Shown piece after piece: positions 1-10,000 of a stretch of 16,000 bases of DNA. The notes beneath the pieces are model-generated. The model did no database searches, had not been told where the DNA came from, and saw nothing but the letters and a program-made list of their open reading frames with translations. Source of the stretch: Owenia fusiformis (taxonomy: Eukaryota > Annelida > Polychaeta > Sabellida > Oweniidae). The number at the start of each line of letters is the position of its first letter. Position 1 is the first letter of the stretch. Where the stretch lies: positions 1 to 16,000 of the forward strand of contig CAIIXF020000399.1 of NCBI GenBank assembly GCA_903813345.2, written 5' to 3'. Both the position numbers and the translations under genes were made by a program.

Positions 1-97
1 TATACTTTTTGCAATATTCCGTGGTTTTAAATTTTGCTTTTTCGTGTTATTGAAAATTTTCAGTTTCTATTAGTTTTCTGTAACTTTCACTTTTTTC
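1..97. other. AT-rich flank, no gene seen
   Basis: This stretch is AT-rich with T runs. I see no open frame, RNA gene or repeat in it. It is simply the left flank of the inverted-repeat structure that starts at about 98. Confidence 0.5.
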
Positions 98-136
98 AAA
101 GGACGATTCTCGGTTTGGAGAACGAAGTTCATCAAT

Positions 137-270
137 CTAAATGAGCATTATCCCTGCTTCGGACAAATTTGATTTTTTTACATAATATAGATTTGAATGT
201 CCTCTTTTGAATAGTCATAATTTAATTTGGGTAATATTTCTAGATTTTTCGCAAAAATATATTAGCCCAG
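137..270 (+). repeat. Direct repeat, copy 1 (pair with 327-460)
   Basis: This is the first copy of the internal direct repeat of the fold-back element. It aligns with 327-460 at an offset of about 190 bp, with scattered substitutions and small indels. Both copies end in a form of agcccag. Confidence 0.75.
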
Positions 271-326
271 TACACTGATGAACTTCTTTCCCCAAAATCG
301 AGACTTGTATTTTATTGAATCGGTCT

Positions 327-460
327 AATTGAGCGTTATCCCTGCTTCAGACCAATTTGTTATTTTTACATCTTGTAGATTTAAATGTCCTCTTTTGAAA
401 ATTCATAGTTTAATTTGGGTAATATTTCTATATTTTTCATGAAAAAAACTATAAGCCCAG
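327..460 (+). repeat. Direct repeat, copy 2 (pair with 137-270)
   Basis: This is the second copy of the internal direct repeat. Divergence between the copies is visible but moderate, so the duplication is not very recent. The flanking 26-bp inverted repeat is still perfect. Confidence 0.75.
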
Positions 461-492
461 GAGACTGTTCTCCAAACCGAGAATCGTCCTTT

Positions 493-689
493 TTAAATCA
501 TATTTGGTGATTTGAGACATTTCAAAACGTCGCATGTTTTTTATGTAAATTTGCATGTTTATCTTATCTTATTGAACATTAATATCGGCAATACTAGTGC
601 CCTCACAAAAATTTGTTGGTTTTGCCTCAGACCAGGCTCATGCTTTCAAAAATACCTTTATTGCCAAGCAGTAAAATACTGCAAACTCT
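493..689. other. AT-rich spacer, no gene seen
   Basis: No open frame of note, RNA gene or clear repeat is visible between the inverted-repeat element and the putative promoter. Confidence 0.4.
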
Positions 690-860
690 GAGTGATTTCT
701 GTTGCAGTGTTGCAACAACCAATCAGATTGCGAGTTCTTAATAGGGGAAATGCTAACTGCTTATCGCAGGGGGTAAAAAGAAAGAATATATTCTGGATTT
801 TGAAGCCCTGTCATTGGAGAATGTATTTTTTGTGAATTTAGATCATTAGAATTTCATGGC
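690..860 (+). promoter_or_regulatory. Putative Pol II promoter of the Helentron gene
   Basis: A good CCAAT box (accaatcag, 718-726) lies about 70 bp upstream of a TATA-like stretch (gaatatattc, 785-794). Both are on the plus strand upstream of the giant reading frame. The spacing suits an RNA polymerase II promoter with initiation somewhere around 810-840. This rests on motifs only. No initiator or downstream element is convincing, and the first exon boundary is unresolved. Confidence 0.35.
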
Positions 861-957
861 TTCTTTATTTTACAAATTTATAATGCTCTTAAAAAGCGCA
901 AAATATAATGGCATACAAAAAAATACTAAGAGTACAGTAAGTATTAATTTTTTTTAC

Positions 958-959
958 AG
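958..959 (+). other. Candidate splice acceptor upstream of the giant ORF
   Basis: A pyrimidine tract (T-rich, 944-955) followed by acag at 956-959 makes a strong 3' splice site. From 960 the frame is open and in phase with the start at 1065, adding about 35 residues that include a basic run (DRRRKKR). In-frame translation is blocked further upstream by a TAA at 945-947, so use of this frame would require splicing from an upstream exon. The 960-1064 stretch is far richer in G, C and CpG than its surroundings. Confidence 0.45.
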
Positions 960-1064
960 GCCACACCTGATCGAAGGAGGAAGAAGCGAACGGTTGGTGG
1001 GTATGATTCCTGCGAAGGTCGCGGTGGGGGTGATGCATTTGCATCGCGGCTGGAGGGAGACCAA

Positions 1065-4000
1065 ATGCATTCCCAACCTGTAGTAGTGCTTACTGTACCC
1101 AGAATAACTGAAGTGCTTACTGTACCTAGAATAGAAACTGAAGTGCTTACTGTACCTAGAATAGAAACTGTAGAGCTTACTGTACCTGAAATAGAAACTG
1201 AAGGGCTTACCGATCCTGAAATAGAAACTGTAGCACTTACTGTACCAGAAATAGAAACTGAAATGCTTACTGTACCTGAAATACAAACTGAAGTGCTTAC
1301 TGTGCCTAAAGTACAAGCTGAAGTACAAACTGAAATACAAACTGAAATGCCTAATTTACCTAAAATACCATATGGAAAGCAAGAAATACCAGTACCATTG
1401 TGCTTCAATAAGACCATACTTTCGGAAGTCGCATTCTCATGTTCAACTGAATATATGTATAAAAACATTGATACAATATCGCGTACAACTTCTAATATTA
1501 CTGAGAACAATACAAACCATCACAAGGTGTTAGCAGAAGATATGGAAGATTCATTAATATCTGAGTTGGCCACACTGTTAATACAGAATACCATAAAGAA
1601 ATCTGAGAAGAAAAAACTCAGAAAACTTACCAAATTTGCCAATGTGTCAGCAGAGGTTGGAACTGTCACACAACCAAAAGATATTTTAATAGCAAACTGC
1701 ATTGATACTCTTGGAAAATCTCTCAAAATTATCCATGATGTGAACGCACTTCTTACTGATAACAATGATATTCTTAGATCTCTGTTGAAATCAGAAAAGT
1801 ACTTAAGTAACAAAATAAGGAGACAAGAAAGATCTGAAGTTATCAAAATGAAAGCAAGAAGAAAGAAAATGGAACGACATTTAAAAAACAATGAAACATT
1901 ACAGCCTATTCTTATAAAAACACAGAAATTATCGAGGCGTAAACTTGGACGATTGAAAAGCAACTCAACTTCAAAACAACAAAAGCATGTCCCAGATAGT
2001 ACTTTCAGAGCTTCACAACCAGAGAAACATGTATTGCCACACCATGATCTAGAACAGTTTTTGTCTGACAACACTGTAAGAGTACCACCAATTGAAAATA
2101 ATGATCTCAAAATCTTAAACATTGATAACACTGAAACACTGTTCAAGCTGAATATTGAACACTGTTCAAACAGGAAAGAATTGAAAAGATCCAAATATCT
2201 TAGTTACAAATCTGATACAACTAGAAACAAACCAGAAACTAAAAATGTGCCAGACAGTGAAAATCCATACTTTGTAGAAATTGTAGAACAAATGCAAGAT
2301 ATTTTTGCTGAAGGATGTTTACGTGTTCCACCAGTAACGATTCATAGTCATAGCAAAAACAATGAAATACTGTCTTCCATGAACCATAAATATGAAGTGA
2401 AAAAGACTGAAATCTTAGAAGCTGACAATGATGACAAACAGTTTAATGAAAATGTGTCTTCGAAAGATTTACAAACTGGAACAAAATACAAAGTTTCCCA
2501 AACTGGAGGTTACAACCCAAAAGATAATTCTAAGGATAAATCAAAGGAAAGTCCTGATGATGTAACTGTTTTGAAAGAAACCTACAGTGAGCCTATTGGG
2601 AATTTTAACCCTTTGCAAAACCAAGAGAAAGTTCATTTATGCAACATCCATCATCTCAAGTATACGCCAAAAAGCAATGATCCTGTATATGACAATGTTG
2701 AAATTGCCTTTATGAAGCCAAAATATGAATCCTTAAAACATATCAGAGGTGATGGAAACTGTCTTTTCAGAGCAATTGCATATTGTATAACAAACGATGA
2801 AAATGACCACACTGCTATAAGACAGAGTATAGTGTCTCATAGAAATGACCAAAGCTGTAAGAAATACATTTGTAAAACAAGAGGAATAACCGCAACAGAA
2901 TTGGAAAATCATATAAAATCCCAAAATATGAATAGATCATCTGTATGGGGAACTGATATTGAAATTGCCGCAGCTTGCCATTTATTTCAAACCCAGATAC
3001 TTACTTTTGAAAACACGAATAGATGGACAGTATTTGGAAAAACATTTGTTAACAGATGTATGTACCTAGATCATTCTAGCCAATGTCATTATGACGTGGT
3101 AACAGATGTGATAGATGCAAGTACAAATACAAATCCTGCAAAGAACAATGCATCAGCAATACAGATATTTGATCAAGTTATAGAAGGAAATATGTCTCAA
3201 AATCATCTAATGTTTGAAGGCATAGGTCAAGGAAAACAATGTTATGCTAACTCTTTGTCATTTTTACTGATGCTTCAAAATGAAAGTCACCATGAAATTA
3301 ATGCAGAATTCATTACTGATGTTTTAGTCCGAGGCAACATATTATACAATAGTATCATATCTCAAAATCCAACTCCAACAGGTTATTTGGAAATATTTGA
3401 TATTCCAAAAATCTTAAGCTTTAACAACAAAAAGTATACATACAAATCAAGACAACAACAGGGCTACTTAGAGTACTGGAATTATACTGAAGAAGACGAA
3501 GATGGATTAACTCTACATGAAGCTATTGAAAAAGGGCTCACAGATTACAACTCATGCCTTGTTACATTCCTGAATACAACAACTTGTGTTATGAAGAGCA
3601 AAGACATGTATTACTCATTTGATCCTCACAGTAGGAATGATCAAGGACGAATTGATGTTTTTGGAAATGCAATTGTTCATATGTCAAATTCATTGGAAAA
3701 AATATCAATGTTTTTGTGGAACACTGCAGAGTCATTAACTGATAGTTTGATTAACAGAACCAATGTCAAGCATGGGTTTTCTGTCGATGGTATAACATTT
3801 GAAGAATGTGCAAGAGCTAATCAGATACAAGACCCAGTACCCGAGGCTAAAATCCAGAGGCAAACGATATCGAGCAAAATAAAATGTAAAAATGATCCTA
3901 CCAAAAATGAAGCACTAAACTTGACTGTTAAAAAGACAAGTAGGGAACCATCTTGTAATCCTTCAAAGTCAATTGAAAGAAAATCTTGCAAAAGGAGATT

Positions 4001-7000
4001 AAACTTCACAGAAGATACTGACACTCAACCTGTATTTGATAGCAAACAGAATCTTGTTAGTTCAACCAGTCTGCAAATCAAACAGTCATATGTTCGTTTA
4101 TGTAAATTAAAGGAAACATATGGTCAGGTAATGGCTGGAAATTGTGATAAAACAAGACATGATTCAACTAAATGTACCAAAGATGAGACCTGTTGTAGTA
4201 GCCCAATTACTGCTGATTGTAAAAATGAAGACATTTTCTCAGAAAGTGACAAGGCAAAGTTGAGAAAGATGTCGAGGTCAGATCAGAAGAAATACAAGCA
4301 GAAGATATATGAAAGACACAAGTACTCTACTGACAAGGTCTTCAGACACAGTAAGGTTGACCAAAGTAAGCAACAAAGCAAGGAAAGATATGGAACTGAT
4401 GAACTTTTCAAGCAGAGAAAGATAAAGCAGGGCACAAGAAAATATGAATCCGATCTACAACTTCAACAGAAAGTGAGACAAAAAAGCAAAGAAAAGTATG
4501 AATCTGATCTACAATTTCAACAGAAAGTGAGACAACAAAGCAAAGTGAAGTACGAATCTGATATAGATTTTCAACAGAAAGTGAGACAACAAAGCAAAGT
4601 AAAGTACGAATCTGATATAGATTTTCAACAGAAAGTGAGACAACAAAGCAAAGTAAAGTACGAATCTGATATAGATTTTCAACAGAAAGTGAGACAACAA
4701 AGCAAAGTAAAGTACGAATCTGATATAGATTTTCAACAGAAAGTGAGACAACAAAGCAAAGTAAAGTACGAATCTGATACAGATTTTCAACAGAAAGTGA
4801 GACAGCAAAGCAAAGCAAAGTATGAATCTGATCTAGATTTTCAAGAGAAAGTGAGACAGCAAAGCAAAGCAAAGTATGAATCTGATGTAGATTTTCAACA
4901 GAAAGTGAAACAACAAAGCAAAGAAAAGTATAAATCTGATCTAGATTTTCAACAGAAAGTGAGACAAGAAAGCCAACAAAAGTATAACACTGATCAAGCC
5001 TTCAAGAAAAATAAGATCAACCAAGGTAAACAAAAATACATTACTAACAAGACTCAACGAGAAAACATTGAAAAAGTAATTCATGACTTCAAACAAACAA
5101 TACATGATGGACTAAACTACATTTGTGTCGTTTGTCACAGATTGCTTTTTAAAAATCAAGTGCTTCTCTACAAAGAAAATTCTTATTCAAAATTATCTCG
5201 TCAGGATGAACAAAAGAGTGTTTCAAAAATATATTTACATAAGAAAGAAATATCATGCAACCAAAATTGTACACTTTGCAATTCTCCTAAGAGCAAATCA
5301 TGGATATGTCAGAACTGTCATGTTCACTTTAAAAAAGGTAAAATTCCAATGATGTCTTTTAGCAACAATATGTCTGTACCATCGATTCCACCAGAACTGA
5401 AAGATTTGAATGTCCTTGAACAACATTTAGTCTCGTTACGTTTACCTTTTATGAAAATAGTACAATTGCCAAGAGGAGGACAATCTGGTATGAATGGTCC
5501 TGTTATATCTGTATCAAGTAATGCCGAAGAAACGATTAAAGTCTTACCAAGACCAATTAGTGATGAACAACTTTTCACAGTGAAATTGAAGCGCAAACTT
5601 GAATATAAGGGTCATTACTTATATAACTTGGTGAATATTTCTAAAGTAAAAAAAGCACTTGAGTACCTTAAACAAAACAATGAGCAATACAAAGATATTG
5701 AAATATTAGATGATTTTGTGAATTCAATACCTCCTGAAATTTTAAGTGAAGAAGATAAAAAAATATATGGAAGTAAATGTGACTTAAAACTTACTGAGAC
5801 AGATTGTGATCAAGATCAACAAGAAACCAATGCAGAAATCCTGGATAAAGACACTCGTAGTGATATACAGAATATAGTATTTGATACTTGTATGCAACCT
5901 GATGATATTGCTCAACACATTATTGACACACATCTTGACAAGATATACTGCATAGCACCAGGAGAAAGCAACAAGCCAATACGTATTCTCGAAGAAAAGA
6001 ACAATGAAGCACTTTCATTCCCAACTTTATTTCCAAATGGAAAAAATACAAATGCTGAAAAGAGAGAAAAAAAATTGTCAGCAACCAAATATTTTGGCAA
6101 TAGGTTGTTATCTGCAGACTTAAGATTTGCTAAAAATACTCAATATATATTTTATGCCCAATATTTGACTGAACTTCAGAATATAATTTCTAAAGTTAGT
6201 ATCAGCCTCAGGAAAATAACAGAAAAGTCAACAAGTGGTGATGTAGTAACAGCCGATGATATCATAAGTAAAGATAAAAGTGAAAGACTTTGCCGGAAAA
6301 ATGTTGGTCATCACTATCTGCAACCAATCCGTGGCACACCACCATACTGGCAACATGTACAAAAAGATTTATTTGCAATGATACGGCAACTTGGACCACC
6401 AACATGGTTTTGTTCATTCTCATCAGCAGATTTGAAATGGAATGAGGTTATTGAAACAATCCTGAAACAAAATAATGACCCACGTTTGCCAGAAGATATA
6501 ACAAAAACAGAACGATGTGAATTCATCAGAGATAATCCAGTTACTGTTGCAAGAATGTTTGATAACAGATGGAGAAGGTTTATGAATGATGTGTTGAAAT
6601 CACCTGCGGAACCAATTGGTAGAATAAAAGATATGTTTTACCGTGTTGAGTTTCAAATGAGAGGATCCCCCCATGTACACTGTTTAATTTGGATTGAAGA
6701 TGCTCCCATTTATGGCAAATCAAAAGAATCAGATGTTGAGGAATTCATTGATAGATACATCTCTTGTGAACTGCCAGATGAAACAATTGATCCAGATTTG
6801 AACAGATTAGTCAATGAAGTTCAAACACACAGCAAAAACCATTCAAAAAGTTGTAAGAAAAATAAAAAAGCAAGTTGTAGATTTCACTTCCCCAAACTTC
6901 CATCTGACAGAACCTTTATTGTTGATGACAACATTTCTGATGAACCAACAGAGATTATACCAATAAAAGTAGCTGAAGATATTATTCAGTCTCTTTGGGA

Positions 7001-10000
7001 GTTCTTTCTGTCAGAAGATTATGCTAAAATGACATTAACTGAAATTTTTGAGAAAGCATATCCAGGATTAACAATGGAGAAATATGAAAATGTTATTAGA
7101 GTTTTGACTAGTAAAAGAAAGAAAACCATATTCTTAAGGAGAAATGTTCAGGAAATGTGGATAAATAACTACAATCCAGACCTTCTGAAAGCATGGGAAG
7201 CTAACATGGATATACAATATGTTCTTGATGTATTTTCGTGTGTAGTGTATATTGTATCATACATTTCAAAACAAGAACGTGATATGAGTCAAAATCTAAT
7301 AGATGCTGAACAAGAAGCTAAAGAGAAAAATGCATCTGCCTCAAAACTCATGAAAATGATCGGATACAAATATATGCAACATAGAGAAGTTAGTGCTCAA
7401 GAAGCTGTGTACAGAGCCACCAATCTTCATCTTAAAGAATGTTCAAGACAAACAGTATTTCTGCCAGTGGGTAACAACCCAATAAAGATGTCATTACCAA
7501 TTTCACAAATCCGCAGACACAAAGAGAATGAACAAGATAAAATATGGGCAACAAGTATCATTGAAAGATATTTTGCAAGGCCATGTAATTTAGAATTTGA
7601 TGAATTATGTTTGGCAGAGTTTGCATCAATGTACAGAGTTGTAACATATAATTATGATGATGAAGTATTTGAAAATCAAACAGAAACATCAAAAAAGATA
7701 CAACTGAGAAATGGCTTAGGATATATTCAGAAGAGATCAAAAAGTCAACCAGCTATTATAAGATATCCAAAATTCTCGAAGGACACAAATCCTGATGAAT
7801 ACTATCATAGTATGCTCCAACTCTTCATACCACACAGAAGTGATCAAGAATTGCGACCTGCTCAATATGAAACATTTGAAGGCTATTTCAAGTGTGGAAA
7901 AATAAAACATGGAGAAATATTTTTGAAAGTGTCTGAAATTGTGTCAAAATATAAATGTATTTATGATGTTACTGGCGATGATTTAGATGCTGCGCAAGAA
8001 CAATTAAATGAAGATGATACATATGAGAATGCATGGGCTCAGTTAGCACCAGAGCAAGAACTGGAAAGACAGGAGTGTATTTCTGAATATGTTAAACCCA
8101 ATTGTGATGAAATTGATGAAAACGATATGCCTGATATTGACCTTAAAACAAAAATTAAAGGAAATGTAAATTGTCTTGTAGAATTACAGACAGATACAAT
8201 ACCTACAGAGGAAGCCATGAAGTTAATGAGAACCATGAATGCAAAGCAAAAACAAGTGTTTTACTTAATTAGGAAACGATGCTTAGAGTTATCGTGGCAT
8301 AAAAAAGTTGAACCGTTATTTCTTCATATCTGTGGAAAAGCAGGGACAGGTAAAACACATTTGATTAAGTGCATCCATTATATTTCCACACATTTATTGC
8401 GAAATCTTTTAAAGAACCCAGATGACTTGAGTGTACTATTAACAAGTCCAACAGGAACAAGCGCATTCCAAATTAATGGTAATACGTTGCATTCGGCATT
8501 TAGAATCACTTCAAGATTTATACCTACAAAATATAAGCCACTTGAAGAAAAAGATATAGCTCCCTTAAAAATGAGACTAAAATCTCTAGAGAATCTGATA
8601 GTTGATGAGATTTCTATGGTTAGTGTCAGACTTTTTAACACAGTACGGGGAAGACTTAAGCAAATTAAACCTGGCAACCATCCAGACTTTGGTAACACCT
8701 CAGTATTAGCATTTGGAGATTTCTATCAATTGCCCCCAGTTATGCAGAAAAGTCTATTGACCTCTGATGAGCCAGATTATAATCCTTGGGGAAAATTCAA
8801 GAAAATAGAGCTGACTGAAATTATGAGACAAAAAGATGATCTCAAATATGCCGAATTTTTAAACAGAATTAGAATTCTTAAAAAAGGAGAAAAATTATCA
8901 ACTGAAGACGATGAATTCATTAGAGAAATAATGAAAAAACAAATTCCTGAAGATGTCATGAGGATATATTCGAAGCATGTCCAAGTGAATGAGTATAATC
9001 GGAAGAGAATATTGTCTTATGCAAAGTCAACTAATAATACACTATATAATGTAAAAGCAATTGATTACACCAAATTGAAAGGCCAAGAATGGAAAAAAAC
9101 TGACAAACCACCAAATCATCGGGATGATACCCTTTCTCATGAAATACAAATTTGCGTTGGTGCACATGTTCTTCTGATAAAAAATATATGTACTGCCGAT
9201 GGACTGGCTAATGGTGCATTTGGTGTTGTTACTGCTATTGAATTTGAAAATGATACAGACAATATGCCGAAGGCTGTATGGGTTAAATTTGATAATCCAA
9301 AAGTAGGTATAAAGAGCAGATATAAAAATAAGTCTAAATCTCACCCTGATTCTATATGTATTGAACCATATAATGATGAAGTCAATGGCAAATTTATGAG
9401 ACGTCAACTACCACTGATATTATCATATGGCTGCACTATACATAAATTGCAGGGGAAAACATGCGAAAGACTTGCCATATCTTGTGCAAACTTATTTACT
9501 GGTGGTCAAGCATATGTTGCTTTCAGTAGGGTAACATCAGCTGAAGGTCTTTATATAATTGATTACGACCCAAAGAAAATATATTGCGACGAAAAAACAG
9601 CAAAGGCTCTAGAAGAAATGACAGAGTTAGATATATCTCAATATTTACCTCACTTAGAAATAGCAACCGAACATGACTTGACAATTATTTATCATAATAC
9701 ACAGGGTTTGATAGGTCATATAGAAGATGTAAAGTGTAACACTGATTTGACCTCATGTGATATTATGTGTCTCACAGAAACATGGCTTAGACATGAAAAT
9801 GTGTATGATATTCTAGAGATTGAAACATTTGATCCTCCACATATAGTGAATAGAAAAACAGAAATTGACGCAAGCCGTAAAGGTGGAATTGCCATTTATA
9901 AGAAGAATAGTTTAGGAAACTTGCAGACATCTAGCATAATATCACCGTTGGACAATGCTTTAACCATTGTTAAAGATATCGCAGTGATAACATTATATAA

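Larger units (their letters stand above)
98..492. mobile_element. Fold-back element with 26-bp inverted termini
   Basis: Bases 98-123 (core ggacgattctcggtttggag) and 467-492 are perfect reverse complements over 26 bp. Between them lie two diverged direct copies of one unit, at about 137-270 and 327-460, offset by 190 bp. Both contain tatccctgcttc, tgtcctcttttga and taatttgggtaatatttct. In the middle, 277-303 (gatgaacttctttccccaaa) is a degenerate copy of the inverted terminus, as if two units each bounded by inverted repeats had been joined. No protein is encoded. The flanks ttttcaaa (left) and tttttaaa (right) resemble an 8-bp target duplication with one mismatch, but they are low-complexity and overlap the repeat arms. 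It is best read as a non-autonomous DNA transposon or MITE-like dimer. It could instead be part of the Helentron's 5' end, which I cannot exclude. Confidence 0.6.

Noticed and set aside
1033-1046. gatgcatttgcatc palindrome containing an octamer-like ATTTGCAT
   Set aside because: It lies inside the likely coding extension, and the same octamer also occurs by chance elsewhere (about 548), so there is no support for regulation.
856-1083. 75-codon plus-strand frame upstream of the giant gene
   Set aside because: It overlaps in another frame, has no recognisable domain and ends just inside the main gene. Its first 27 codons might be an exon only if a 23-base intron were spliced, which is improbable.
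944-1510. Minus-strand open frame with TVSTSVSILG-type repeats
   Set aside because: It is the antisense reading of the 30-bp coding minisatellite. The repeat period (a multiple of three) keeps it open, and the plus frame carries recognised domains further on.
4408-4872. Minus-strand frames rich in LLCFVVSLSVENLYQIRT
   Set aside because: They are antisense shadows of the 54-bp repeat array, for the same reason.
4440-5033. CRISPR-like regular repeat array
   Set aside because: The units are contiguous without spacers, coding, and in a eukaryotic gene.
8215-9590. Host PIF1 helicase gene
   Set aside because: The helicase is continuous with the Rep and EEP domains in one frame and lacks the architecture of the cellular protein.
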